Below are positions 48,176-57,125 of a stretch of DNA of 64,000 nucleotides, in pieces. Location: positions 1,013,256 to 1,077,255 of the forward strand of contig JAGYJJ010000004.1 in the NCBI GenBank assembly GCA_018402235.1. The letters are read 5' to 3'. Numbering within the stretch: position 1 is the first letter of the stretch; every line of letters starts with the position of its first letter. Below the pieces are notes generated by a model. That model ran no database searches. It was not told where the DNA came from and worked only from the letters and a program-made list of their open reading frames with translations. This DNA comes from Candidatus Nanopelagicales bacterium. GTDB taxonomy: Bacteria > Actinomycetota > Actinomycetes > S36-B12. A program made the position numbers and the translations under genes.

Positions 48176-48589
48176 TTAGCGGGCTCGCGCGCTGCGCCCT
48201 GGGGTTTCGCGCAGGCCCCAGTACAGGAGACCGGCGTAGGCGATCATGAAACTCGAGCCGAACAGCAGGTACAGCCACCGAAACAGCGTCCAGCCCTCGT
48301 CAGCGGGCAAAAACACCGTGAGCAGCGTCATCAAGCCGCCGCCGACGATCATTACCGCGGCCGCGCCGCGCACCCCGGCGTGGTCGCTCCTGCGGACCAG
48401 CCACATCTGACCGGCCAGGGCCACTAGGCACGCACCCACCATGCGCAGCGCCCACTCACCCTCGACCGAGGGACGCAAGCCCAGAAGTTCGCCGAACCAG
48501 CCGGGGGCAACGAGCAGTCCCAGTGCCGAGACGATGAACACCAGGGCGCCCGCGGCGAGCACGCCGCGGATGATGCGCACCTCGTCCAT
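48176..48589 (-). CDS. Four-helix membrane protein, function unknown
   Basis: 137 aa from ATG at 48589. Four hydrophobic segments (VLAAGALVFIVSALGLLVAP, LRMVGACLVALAGQMWLV, GAAAVMIVGGGLMTLLTVF, WLYLLFGSSFMIAYAGLLYW) with short loops; Arg-rich C-terminus. Looks like the DUF4345/DoxX-like class of small membrane proteins but no diagnostic motif is present. A longer upstream frame is Ser/Arg-rich and overlaps the next gene, so it was not used. Confidence 0.6.
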   Translation of the reverse strand: MDEVRIIRGVLAAGALVFIVSALGLLVAPGWFGELLGLRPSVEGEWALRMVGACLVALAGQMWLVRRSDHAGVRGAAAVMIVGGGLMTLLTVFLPADEGWTLFRWLYLLFGSSFMIAYAGLLYWGLRETPGRSARAR

Positions 48590-48647
48590 GGAGCGAACGC
48601 TAGCGATCAGCAGGGGTCCCAGATGAACGCAAGGTAGAGATTCCCGC

Positions 48648-49250
48648 CTAGGTGGCGACCTGATCGGACGACAAATCGTCGGGAATGGCGAATATCGCAG
48701 CGATGCGCGCCGCGAAGTCGCGAACATCGGGCGCCGGAATCGCTCGAACGAAGATCGGCTCGGCGGCGATGAAAGTTTCGTTGACCATGGGCTGGGGAGC
48801 GATGAACTCCGCCGAGGATCTGCTGGCCCGATCCATATATTCCACCCACGACCGGTTGTGCAGGAGGTAGGCATCGCGGGCGCGCTCGATGTCCACGTGC
48901 CATACCGCGATCGGCAGCGCCGCCACCTCCACGCCGGCTTCCGCGATATCCACCTTGGCTACCTGAGCCAATTCCCGCAGTTCGGCATCAAGTTTGGCTC
49001 GATCCCCACCGGATCCGTGCTCGTCGAAAGCCTGCGACGCGGCATCTTGTAATTCCCCCATGACCGCCTCTGAAGCCTCGACCCGCTCCAGCAGGGCCTG
49101 CATCTCGGTATTGCGCCAGGACCAGTCGGCCACGAGAACCCCACCGAGAATCAGCGTCAGCGCGAATACCCCGCCCCCAGCAACCCAGGGAATCCAACGT
49201 CGGGGCTTGGGCCGTTGCGGCGATTCGGTCTCCACCGGGGCCTGTTCCAT
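48648..49250 (-). CDS. Single-pass membrane protein with extracytoplasmic coiled-coil domain
   Basis: 200 aa from ATG at 49250; the frame extends to an ATG at 49304 through a repetitive GTG-rich stretch that is probably control DNA. Pro-rich cytosolic start (QRPKPRRW), one helix (WVAGGGVFALTLILGGVLVA), then a heptad-like segment (MQALLERVEASEAVMGELQD, ELRELAQVAKV). The outer part contains no known motif. Divergent from the FAD oxidoreductase. Confidence 0.6.
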   Translation of the reverse strand: MEQAPVETESPQRPKPRRWIPWVAGGGVFALTLILGGVLVADWSWRNTEMQALLERVEASEAVMGELQDAASQAFDEHGSGGDRAKLDAELRELAQVAKVDIAEAGVEVAALPIAVWHVDIERARDAYLLHNRSWVEYMDRASRSSAEFIAPQPMVNETFIAAEPIFVRAIPAPDVRDFAARIAAIFAIPDDLSSDQVAT

Positions 49251-49264
49251 GCCCCCATTGTTAA

Positions 49265-49300
49265 CCACACTGTCACCCACACTGTGACCTACATTGTGGG
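49265..49300. repeat. Three 12-base tandem units in a divergent promoter
   Basis: CCACACTGTCAC, CCACACTGTGAC and CTACATTGTGGG follow one another. The first two also form GTCAC/GTGAC arms seven bases apart. They lie between the divergent genes at 49250 and 49347 and may be binding sites for a regulator. Confidence 0.5.
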
Positions 49301-49346
49301 CCATCGGTGCACACCGGGTCGGCGATCACCATTACGGTTGTCGCCC

Positions 49347-50756
49347 GTGAGCCTGGAAACCGCCGCGCCGAGTTGGCGCACCCGCTACGACGCGCAGGTA
49401 GCGGACCTCCGGCGTCAGCTCGCAGGCCTTCCCGGCGATAAGCCGCTTCGCTTGGCCAAGAAGACTTCGAACCTGTTCAGGCCCCGCGCGGATTCACCCG
49501 TTGACCGACTCGACGTCTCGGCTTTCGATGGTGTCCTGCACGTGGACCCGCATACTCAGACCGCCGAAGTACTCGGCATGACCACCTACGAGCACCTCGT
49601 GCAGGCCACGTTGCCGTACGGCCTCATGCCATTGTGCGTACCCCAACTGAAGACCATCACCCTCGGTGGTGCGGTGACCGGTCTCGGTATTGAGAGCGCA
49701 AGTTTTCGCAGTGGACTTCCCCATGAGTCGGTGATCGAAATGGACATCCTCACCGGCGATGGTGAAGTGCTCACGGTCTCCCCCGCCGAAGATGATCCGC
49801 ACCGGGATCTTTTCTTCGCCTTCGCTAACTCCTACGGTTCGCTGGGCTACGCACTGCGCCTGAAGATCGAACTTGAACAGACCAAACCCTTCGTGCATCT
49901 TCGCCACCTGCGTTTCGACACTGCCGAAGAATTGACGCGCGTTCTGAAGGAGATCTCCGGTTCCCATGAGTACGGCGGCCAACGCGTCGACTTCCTTGAC
50001 GGCACCGTCTTTTCTCCGTCCGAGCAGTGCCTGACCCTCGGTGAAATGGTCGGGCGTCTACCTGATGGACTCACGCTCAGCGATTACACCGGAATGAACA
50101 TCTTCTACCGCTCGATCCAAAACAAACGTGAAGACGTGCTCACCATCCACGACTACCTGTGGCGATGGGACACCGATTGGTTCTGGTGCTCGCGAGCGTT
50201 CGGGACGCAAAAGCCAGCCATCCGCAAATGGTGGCCCAAGTCGAAACTGCGCAGCGACTTCTACTGGAAACTCATCGCACTCGATCGTAAGTACAAGATT
50301 GCAGCCCGCACAGATGTGGTGCGTAAGCGTCCTGCGCGCGAGCAGGTGGTGCAGGACATCGAGGTTCCTGCCGATCGTTTGCCGGAGTTCTTGGACTTCT
50401 TCCACCGCGAAGTAGGTATCGAACCGATCTGGGTGTGTCCGCTCAAGCAACGGGATCCGAACGCACGTTGGCCGCTCTACGAGTTTGATGCGCAGACGCT
50501 TTACGTAAACGTCGGTTTCTGGTCCACCGTGCCGCTACCCGAGGGGGTGGATCCCGAGGAAGGTCGGGTTAACCGACGCATCGAAGAGGTCGTATCCGCA
50601 CTCGATGGGCGTAAGTCGCTGTACTCGACCGCCTTCTACGACCGCGAGACTTTCTGGTCCATTTACGGCGGCGACGCCTACGAACGATTCAAGAAGGAAT
50701 ATGACCCCAATGGACGATTGTTGGGTCTGTACGAGAAAGTGGTGGAAAGGCAATGA
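49347..50756 (+). CDS. FAD-dependent oxidoreductase of 10-methyl fatty acid synthesis (BfaA/TmsA, Rv3719 type)
   Basis: 469 aa from a GTG at 49347. FAD_binding_4 fold: VDPHTQTAEVLGMTTYEHLV and PQLKTITLGGAVTGLGIESA (about residues 88-107), then SYGSLGYALRLKIELE. The C-terminal half is rich in Trp and Tyr (WRWDTDWFWCSRAFG). Actinobacterial enzymes of this type next to a CFA-like methyltransferase reduce the 10-methylene group of membrane fatty acids to a 10-methyl branch (tuberculostearic acid type). It overlaps the methyltransferase gene by ATGA, so the two act together. Assignment rests on the pairing. Confidence 0.8.
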   Translation: MSLETAAPSWRTRYDAQVADLRRQLAGLPGDKPLRLAKKTSNLFRPRADSPVDRLDVSAFDGVLHVDPHTQTAEVLGMTTYEHLVQATLPYGLMPLCVPQLKTITLGGAVTGLGIESASFRSGLPHESVIEMDILTGDGEVLTVSPAEDDPHRDLFFAFANSYGSLGYALRLKIELEQTKPFVHLRHLRFDTAEELTRVLKEISGSHEYGGQRVDFLDGTVFSPSEQCLTLGEMVGRLPDGLTLSDYTGMNIFYRSIQNKREDVLTIHDYLWRWDTDWFWCSRAFGTQKPAIRKWWPKSKLRSDFYWKLIALDRKYKIAARTDVVRKRPAREQVVQDIEVPADRLPEFLDFFHREVGIEPIWVCPLKQRDPNARWPLYEFDAQTLYVNVGFWSTVPLPEGVDPEEGRVNRRIEEVVSALDGRKSLYSTAFYDRETFWSIYGGDAYERFKKEYDPNGRLLGLYEKVVERQ

Positions 50757-52016
50757 AACTCGCAGATGCATTCTCTAAGGTCATAACCCCCGATCGTCGC
50801 GTGAGTTTTCGTGCTTACGACGGATCAACGGCCGGACCTCAAGACAACGACGTCATCTTGGAGATCCGCAGTCCGCGTGCTGTGCAGTTCCTCGCCGGTG
50901 CGCCTTCCCAGCTCGGCCTTGCCCGCGCTTACGTGAGCGGGGATCTAGAGATCATCGGTGATGCATACTCAGCCCTTCGCCGCCTATACCCGCTCGACAC
51001 TTCGCACTTAACCGGGCGCGACAAGCTCGCGCTTGCCAAGGCATTCGGCCCCCATGCCCTCAAGCGCCCCACACCACCTCCCCAAGAACGCAAACTCAGC
51101 GGCCGCCGTCATTCCAAAGTTCGTGACGCCGACGCCATCCACCACCACTACGACGTCAGCAACCGCTTCTACCGATGGGTGCTCGGACCATCGATGGCAT
51201 ACACGTGTGCTGTCTTCCCTACTGAAGATGCGTCCTTAGAAGTTGCCCAAGAGGAGAAGTTCGATCTGGTCTGCAGGAAGTTGGGACTTCGCCCCGGGAT
51301 GCGGCTGTTGGACGTGGGCTGCGGATGGGGCGGCATGGTGCTTCACGCGGTCAAGAACTACGGCGTAACCGCGATTGGTGTCACCTTGTCGCAGCAGCAA
51401 GCCGATTGGGGGCAGAAGGCAATTGCCGACGCCGGACTCGAAGGTCAAGCAGAAATTCGCTTCAGCGACTACCGCGACGTTCCCGAGACCCATTTCGATG
51501 CCATCTCCTCGATCGGTTTGACCGAGCACATTGGGCGTGCGAACTATCCGTCGTACTTCTCATTCCTGTACGAAAAACTCCGCGACGAAGGTCGCATGCT
51601 CAACCACACGATCACTCGGCCAAACAACGCTGAGCCCTCGCACTACCGCACGAGTTTCATCAATCGGTACGTATTCCCCGATGGTGAGCTGTCCGGACCC
51701 GGACACATCATGAGCGCCATGAACACCGCCGGGTTCGAGATCCGCCACGAAGAGAACCTGCGTGAGCATTACGCGCTCACCCTCAAGCACTGGTGCGAGA
51801 ACCTCGAGGATCACTGGGATGAGGCCGTCGCCGAGGCAGGCCTAGGCACCGCGCGGGTGTGGCGGCTCGTACATGGCGGCGTCGCGGCTGGGCTTTGAAA
51901 TCGACACGATCCAGTTGCACCAAACGCTGGGCGTGAAACTCGGCCCCGGAGGTTCATCGGGGATGCCGCTGCGCCCGGACTTCAGTACACGATCGGCGAA
52001 CCACGCCGGCGTCTAG
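50753..52016 (+). CDS. SAM-dependent fatty acyl methyltransferase (BfaB/TmsB, CFA-synthase family), one frameshift
   Basis: 420 aa when restored. Features: IHHHYDVSNRFYRWVLGPSM, SAM site LLDVGCGWGGMVLHAVKNYG, then IGLTEHIGRANYPSYFSFLY, the usual CFA-synthase motifs. Without correction it stops at 51898 after VHGGVAAGL. Removing one base in GGCTCGTACATG (51864-51869) gives the normal end YMAASRLGFEIDTIQLHQTL to a TAG at 52014-52016. It methylates oleoyl chains of phospholipids to the 10-methylene form, which the upstream FAD enzyme reduces. Confidence 0.85.
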
Positions 52017-52786
52017 GCCTGCAAGGGCGACGGCGCGGAAACGTTGAGGCCGCCGTCGGCTACCAACGTGGTGCCGGTGATGTAGTCACCTGCAGGCGAG
52101 GCTACAAACGCCACGAGTTCGGCTACTTCATCCGGACGTTGGAGTCGTCCCGCAGGGATCACGGTCGCTACCTGCGCCGGATCGATGCCGTATCGCTCCA
52201 TGGCCTCGGTATGCACGATGCCCGGTGCCACGGCAACCGCTCGCACCCCACGAGATGCCCATTCAGCTGCCCACGTTCGCACAAGAGACTCGACTGCAGC
52301 GCGTGAGGCACTCGAATGCGTCATGCCCGGCATTCCCCGGCTGGGAGTCATCGTGATGCACACGACCTTGCCGTAACCCTGCGGCAACATCGAGAGCGCA
52401 GCGACCTGCGTTGTCAGGTACCAGGTTGCATCAAGGTTCAACCGCATCACCGCACGAAAGCCCTTCGGTGTTATCTGCTCGGCAGCGGAGATGAATTGAC
52501 CGCCCGCGTTGTTCACCAAAATGTCGATCGAGCCGGTGTCCACCATGCGGCTCACCGCCGCGTCGACCTGTTCGGCCTCGCGAACATCGGCAACGATCGT
52601 TTCAACAGATCCCGTCGGCGCGAGTTCCTTCGTCCCATCAAGAGTCTCAGCGGTACGCCCGAGAACGAACACCTTGGCGCCTCGCTCGGCCAGCAGCAGC
52701 GCACACGCGCGCCCGATTCCCGTGCCGCCACCGGTCACGAGAGCGGTGCGGCCGGCGAGGGACCAACTTTCCGTTGAAGGTGCCAC
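52013..52786 (-). CDS. Short-chain dehydrogenase/reductase with altered active site
   Basis: 257 aa. Rossmann start ALVTGGGTGIGRACALLLAE, VNNAGGQ, and the PG motif VAVAPGIVHTEAM are normal. At the usual YxxxK the protein has HSSASRAAVESL: Ser in place of Tyr and Arg in place of Lys. The surrounding sequence (SASR-AVESLVRTWAAEWASRGVR) resembles 2,4-dienoyl-CoA reductases, which also lack the Tyr at this point but keep a Lys. May be a dienoyl-CoA or trans-enoyl reductase or have lost catalysis. End overlaps the methyltransferase end by four bases; starts two bases after the ideR stop. Confidence 0.8.
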   Translation of the reverse strand: MAPSTESWSLAGRTALVTGGGTGIGRACALLLAERGAKVFVLGRTAETLDGTKELAPTGSVETIVADVREAEQVDAAVSRMVDTGSIDILVNNAGGQFISAAEQITPKGFRAVMRLNLDATWYLTTQVAALSMLPQGYGKVVCITMTPSRGMPGMTHSSASRAAVESLVRTWAAEWASRGVRAVAVAPGIVHTEAMERYGIDPAQVATVIPAGRLQRPDEVAELVAFVASPAGDYITGTTLVADGGLNVSAPSPLQA

Positions 52787-52788
52787 CG

Positions 52789-53481
52789 TCAGCCACGCGC
52801 CTCGATCAGGATGTGCCGGGCTTCCTCCGTCGAGAGTTCGGCGTACTCCCCACCACTTCCGACCATCACACCGTCGTCTGTGCGATACGCCTTGACATCG
52901 GCTCCCGGGGTTGCACCCACCCGGCGCAACCGGCCCATTACCTGATCGTCGGTCTGGATGGTTTCGGCAAGGCGGCGCACCCGGACGCGCGTGGGCTCCG
53001 CGGTCAATGTCTTGGGTAGCGGTTCTAGCCCCTCGAGGCCGACCTCCACCTCGCTGGCGTCCGGGTCCAGTTCATGCAATCCCGGAATGGGATTGCCGTA
53101 GGGACTCACCGTCGGGTGGTTAAGCAGTTCCAAGATCCTGCGTTCGACCACATCGCTCATCACATGCTCCCACCGGCACGCTTCCGCGTGAACGTCTTCC
53201 CACGGCAGTTGGAGAATCTCCACCAGCATGCATTCGGCGAGCCGGTGCTTGCGCATCACGCGAACCGCTTCTTGCTCCCCGCGTTGGGTGAGTTCAAGGT
53301 GCCGGTCGGCTTCCACGTAGAGCAATCCATCGCGTTCCATCCGCGCCACGGTCTGGGAGACAGTGGGCCCGCTTTGCCCCAGGCGTTCGGCGATCCGGGC
53401 CCGCAACGGGGTGATGCCCTCCTCGCGGAGTTCGTAGATCGTGCGCAGGTACATCTCAGTGGTGTCGATGAGATCGCTCAC
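52789..53481 (-). CDS. ideR: Iron-dependent DtxR-family repressor
   Basis: 230 aa. Winged helix with RIAERLGQSGPTVSQTVARM, metal sites RKHRLAECMLVEIL and EACRWEHVMSD; the Cys of CRWEH is the DtxR/IdeR-type ligand (Mn-specific MntR has Glu there). C-terminal SH3-like domain (RRVGATPGADVKAY, EEARHILIEA). Represses iron uptake when Fe(II) is plentiful. Groups with the SDR gene two bases downstream. Confidence 0.9.
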   Translation of the reverse strand: MSDLIDTTEMYLRTIYELREEGITPLRARIAERLGQSGPTVSQTVARMERDGLLYVEADRHLELTQRGEQEAVRVMRKHRLAECMLVEILQLPWEDVHAEACRWEHVMSDVVERRILELLNHPTVSPYGNPIPGLHELDPDASEVEVGLEGLEPLPKTLTAEPTRVRVRRLAETIQTDDQVMGRLRRVGATPGADVKAYRTDDGVMVGSGGEYAELSTEEARHILIEARG

Positions 53482-53540
53482 GAGTCACCCGCTTCCGCTC
53501 ATACCCCACACTCGACCGGTCAGCCGACCGATGCTGAACG

Positions 53541-53903
53541 CTACCGGGGCGCACCATCGGCTGCATCCGATCCTCGGTAGCGATCGGGGCGTGCTACCTG
53601 AACGTTGTACGTCCACGCCGTGATGGCGTAGTTCGGAAAGTACGAGTCTGCGAGTCGAGTCCAGATCCTTTCGGCGACGTCCTCGGCTACGAGCGTCTCG
53701 ACCCTCACATTGCCGCCCTCGATATCGCTCACCCGTCGTCCGCGCGGGCCCTCGCCGCGAGCGGATGCGATGGTCCACCCCAAAGCTCCCGCGGCACGCA
53801 GGTCCTCCACCAATCGGGCTTCGAGAATCGACTCCGCCACGATCGTTACGCACACGACCGATCCTCGATGAGCAGTCGCCCGTTCGTCGTCGTGCGATGT
53901 CAT
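53541..53903 (-). CDS. sbtB: SbtB-like PII-family protein
   Basis: 120 aa with a ferredoxin-like core: VCVTIVAESILEARLVEDLR, ALGWTIASARGEGPRG (T-loop position) and VRVETLVAEDVAERIWTRL. The sequence fits the PII-like SbtB proteins that bind adenine nucleotides and inhibit the bicarbonate transporter SbtA. Starts 19 bases after the sbtA stop. It lacks the C-terminal CGPxGC redox loop of some SbtB proteins. Confidence 0.75.
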   Translation of the reverse strand: MTSHDDERATAHRGSVVCVTIVAESILEARLVEDLRAAGALGWTIASARGEGPRGRRVSDIEGGNVRVETLVAEDVAERIWTRLADSYFPNYAITAWTYNVQVARPDRYRGSDAADGAPR

Positions 53904-53922
53904 TTCAATCTCCTTCGTGAGC

Positions 53923-54912
53923 TCAGCCGAGAGCCGCCGTCACCTGCTGGGCAATCAACCAATACAGCGGAATACCGATCACCAAGTTGAAAGGGAACGT
54001 AATGCCCAAACTAGCCGTCAGCGTTATCCCAGGGTTTGCCTCGGGCAACGCAAGTCGCACGGCTGCTGGGGCGGCTATATACGACGCGCTTGCGGACAGC
54101 ACACCAAGCGCCATAGACCCACCTGCGCTCAGGCCCACGAGTGCTCCGCCAACAATGCCCAAGAAGCCGGCAACTATCGGAAAGGCGATCGCGAAGACGA
54201 CCAGTCCGAAGCCAGCGCGTCGGACATCACCGAGTCGGCGACCCGCGAGCACACCCATCTCCAGCAAGAACAGCGCCAAGATGCCGGTGAAGGGTGCGCC
54301 GAAGAATGGCTCGACCCGCGCAAAGCCTTCAGGGCCGGTGATGAAACCGATCACTAGACCACCGGCAAGCAACATGATGGATCGACCCGTCACAATCTCG
54401 CGAACCGATTCACCTAGTGAGCCAGCGTGGCGGGATGCCGATCCGGCAAGCAAGAGGCCGACGAGGATGCCGGGTATTTCCATGATGGCGAGCAACGTCG
54501 CAACGAAACCTTCGTACTGAACCTGAAGAGCGTCGAGGAAGACCAATGCGGCGGTGAAGGTCACGAGCGATGTCGATCCGTAGTGCGCGGCCATCGCACC
54601 CCGATCAACCGGCCCCAGTCGTGTCAAGAAGCGCAGCGCGACGAATGCCAGAACCGGGATGGTCAATCCCAGCGCAATAGTCATCAACGCAGGACCTGCC
54701 ACCGCGGAGGCATCCGATTCGCGGAGTGCCACACCACCCTTTAACCCGATCGCCAGGAGTAGGTAAATGGAAGTCGCCTGATAGATCGCGTCGGGCAATC
54801 GCAGATCGGCTTTCACAAGCGATCCGAGCACGCCTAGGGCAAATGCCAGGACGGGGACCGAGGCAATGCTCGTTGTCAGCAGCGCAGCGTCCACGCCCAC
54901 ACCGTAGGACAC
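53923..54912 (-). CDS. sbtA: SbtA-type sodium-dependent bicarbonate transporter
   Basis: 329 aa, about ten membrane helices. Family features: DLRLPDAIYQATSIYLLLAI with GLKGGVAL, AAHYGSTSLVTFTAALVFLD, and the second repeat GVLSASASYIAAPAAVRLAL, NPGITLTASLGITFPFN. The two inverted halves with Ser/Ala-rich segments form the ion site. Imports bicarbonate with Na+. In a heterotroph it may feed carboxylases. Forms an operon with sbtB; divergent from the photolyase gene. Confidence 0.88.
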   Translation of the reverse strand: MSYGVGVDAALLTTSIASVPVLAFALGVLGSLVKADLRLPDAIYQATSIYLLLAIGLKGGVALRESDASAVAGPALMTIALGLTIPVLAFVALRFLTRLGPVDRGAMAAHYGSTSLVTFTAALVFLDALQVQYEGFVATLLAIMEIPGILVGLLLAGSASRHAGSLGESVREIVTGRSIMLLAGGLVIGFITGPEGFARVEPFFGAPFTGILALFLLEMGVLAGRRLGDVRRAGFGLVVFAIAFPIVAGFLGIVGGALVGLSAGGSMALGVLSASASYIAAPAAVRLALPEANPGITLTASLGITFPFNLVIGIPLYWLIAQQVTAALG

Positions 54913-54956
54913 ACGTCCCGGCTGCCGAGGACTCCGTAACCCTCTAGCGTGAGCAT

Positions 54957-56312
54957 GTGCCTTCGATCATGTGGTTTCGCCGCGACCTGCGTTTGTCGGA
55001 CAATCCAGCGCTACTGGCAGCGATCGAGGCCGCGCGTGCCGACGGCGACGGTCGGGTTGTGCCTTTGTTCGTCGTGGACCCGACAATCTGGGAACCAGCA
55101 GGTCCTATCCGGCAGACCTACCTGGTCGATTCGCTGAACGCACTCGGTGCTTCGATCGACCGCAACCTGCTGATCCGGCACGGTGATCCAGTAACTGTTA
55201 TTCCTGAGGTGGTGCGAGCCAGCGGCGCCAGCAGCGTCCACATCGCAGCCGACTTCGCTCCCTACGGTGCTCGGCGCGATGCCCAAGTGGAAGCCGCTCT
55301 TGATGTCCCCTTGGTTCGGACCGGTTCCCCGTACGCGGTGTCACCCGGGCGGGTGACGAAAGGAGATGGCACCGCCTACCGAGTCTTCACACCTTTCTAC
55401 CGCACATGGCTCGCGCACGGTTGGCGCGCTCCTGCCTCCGAGGCTCCCGGTGATGTGGACTGGTGGATGCCAATGGAATGCCAGGGCCGGCCCACAGTTT
55501 CCGCACATGACATCGAACTTCCGACGCTGCCACCGGCAGGTGAGAAAGCCGCGTGGGCTCGCTGGGAACATTTCCGATCCACCGGATTGCCAGAGTACGA
55601 CGAAAACCGGAACCGTCCGGATCTAGACGGCACGAGTGTTCTCAGCCATCACCTCAAATACGGCGAAATCCATCCGCGTTCGCTCCTGGTCGATCTCGGT
55701 GATCGCGACGATGGTTTCCGTCGTGAAATCTGTTGGCGCGACTTCTACGCCGATGTCATGCACCAACAACCCGCCTCAGTTCACTCATCACTTGATGCAC
55801 GCTTCGACGTCTCAATGCGTTGGAATAACGACGACGACCTCTTCGCCGCATGGGCGCACGGACGCACCGGGTTTCCTTTCGTTGATGCGGGGATGCGTCA
55901 ACTGCGAGCCGAGGGGTGGGTACACAACCGAGTTCGCATGGTGGTGGCAAGTTTCCTCATCAAGGATCTGCATCAAAGTTGGCAGCGCGGCGCTGCTGAG
56001 TTCATGTACTGGCTACGCGATGGCGATATCGCTAGCAATACGCACGGCTGGCAATGGACAGCCGGCTGCGGAACGGATGCAGCGCCGTTCTACCGAATCT
56101 TCAACCCGGTTTCGCAAGGATTGAAATTCGACCCGAATGGTGATTACGTGCGGCGTTACATACCCGAGCTGGATCATCTACCGGGCAAGTCCGCGCACGA
56201 ACCCTGGACGGCTCTCGGCGGTTACGACCACGGCTACCCCGAACCGATCGTCGACCACAAACTCGAGCGCGAAGCTGCTTTGGCTGATTACGCGGCCATC
56301 AAGAAGGCCTGA
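54957..56312 (+). CDS. phr: Deoxyribodipyrimidine photolyase (CPD class I)
   Basis: 451 aa from a GTG at 54957. N-terminal antenna domain IMWFRRDLRLSDNPALLAAI; C-terminal FAD domain with RREICWRDFYADVMHQ, GFPFVDAGMRQLRAEGWVHNR and SNTHGWQWTAGCGTDAAPFY. Uses blue light and reduced FAD to split cyclobutane pyrimidine dimers. Suggests exposure to sunlight. Monocistronic. Confidence 0.94.
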   Translation: MPSIMWFRRDLRLSDNPALLAAIEAARADGDGRVVPLFVVDPTIWEPAGPIRQTYLVDSLNALGASIDRNLLIRHGDPVTVIPEVVRASGASSVHIAADFAPYGARRDAQVEAALDVPLVRTGSPYAVSPGRVTKGDGTAYRVFTPFYRTWLAHGWRAPASEAPGDVDWWMPMECQGRPTVSAHDIELPTLPPAGEKAAWARWEHFRSTGLPEYDENRNRPDLDGTSVLSHHLKYGEIHPRSLLVDLGDRDDGFRREICWRDFYADVMHQQPASVHSSLDARFDVSMRWNNDDDLFAAWAHGRTGFPFVDAGMRQLRAEGWVHNRVRMVVASFLIKDLHQSWQRGAAEFMYWLRDGDIASNTHGWQWTAGCGTDAAPFYRIFNPVSQGLKFDPNGDYVRRYIPELDHLPGKSAHEPWTALGGYDHGYPEPIVDHKLEREAALADYAAIKKA

Positions 56313-56357
56313 CCACGTCCTTTCGGGTGTTCAACTCCCCCACGTAGGGTGCGGCCC

Positions 56358-57125
56358 ATGCCAACTGTGGCCGTGCTCTCCATGAAGGGCGGCGTGGGAA
56401 AGACCACTGTCGCCCTAGGTTTGGCGAGCGCTGGGTGGAACCGACACTGGCGCACGCTCGTGGTCGATTTGGACCCCCAGGCGAATGCCTCGATGGGCGT
56501 GGGCCTGGTAGATCCAGCACTCACCGTTGGTGACGCCCTAGCCGACGGTCGTCCGGGTATTGCAGGCGAAGCAATCGTCCCCTCCACCTGGGGGCGGGGA
56601 ACCGACGTCCTGCCATCCGAGGCAGCAGTCGAGCATCGGGTGGCCGAAGCCGCGCCCGGTTCAGAGCAGCGCCTGCGCACCGTTCTTGGAGGGGTAGGTC
56701 ACCGTTACGACCTCGTGGTGATCGACTGTCCGCCGTCGCTGGGCGAGATGAGTCGAAATGCGCTGCATGCAGCCTCTCGAGCATTGGTGGTCACCGAGCC
56801 CGGCTACTTCGCACTGCGCGGCGCCCAGCAAGCAATAGAGGCCATCGATCTTGTCCGCTCGAGCACTAACCGCGCCCTGGGTTCACCCTCGATCGTTCTC
56901 AACCGCGTTCGCGGCACCGTTGCCGAGCACCGGAATCGAGTTGCCGAGCTTCGCGGAACGTTCGCCCACCAGGTCAGCGATGTCGAGATCCCCGAGCGCA
57001 ATGCCATTGCTCAAGCCGAGGGCGCGGGAATGCCGATCCACGCGTGGGATTCACCTGCCGGCCGAGAACTGGCCGGTCTTTTCGATTCACTACTTGATCA
57101 ACTCGTGCCTGGAGGACTGCGATGA
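56358..57125 (+). CDS. ParA-family ATPase, small type
   Basis: 255 aa from ATG at 56358. Deviant Walker A LSMKGGVGKTTVALGLASA (residues 7-25), VVDLDPQANASMGVG, and VVIDCPPSLGEMSRNAL. No N-terminal helix-turn-helix, so it is the short type of ParA. Not next to gidB, parB or parS-like sites, so it is not the main chromosomal ParA. Its ATGA overlap with a small RHH-like gene suggests a two-gene positioning module. Confidence 0.85.
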   Translation: MPTVAVLSMKGGVGKTTVALGLASAGWNRHWRTLVVDLDPQANASMGVGLVDPALTVGDALADGRPGIAGEAIVPSTWGRGTDVLPSEAAVEHRVAEAAPGSEQRLRTVLGGVGHRYDLVVIDCPPSLGEMSRNALHAASRALVVTEPGYFALRGAQQAIEAIDLVRSSTNRALGSPSIVLNRVRGTVAEHRNRVAELRGTFAHQVSDVEIPERNAIAQAEGAGMPIHAWDSPAGRELAGLFDSLLDQLVPGGLR

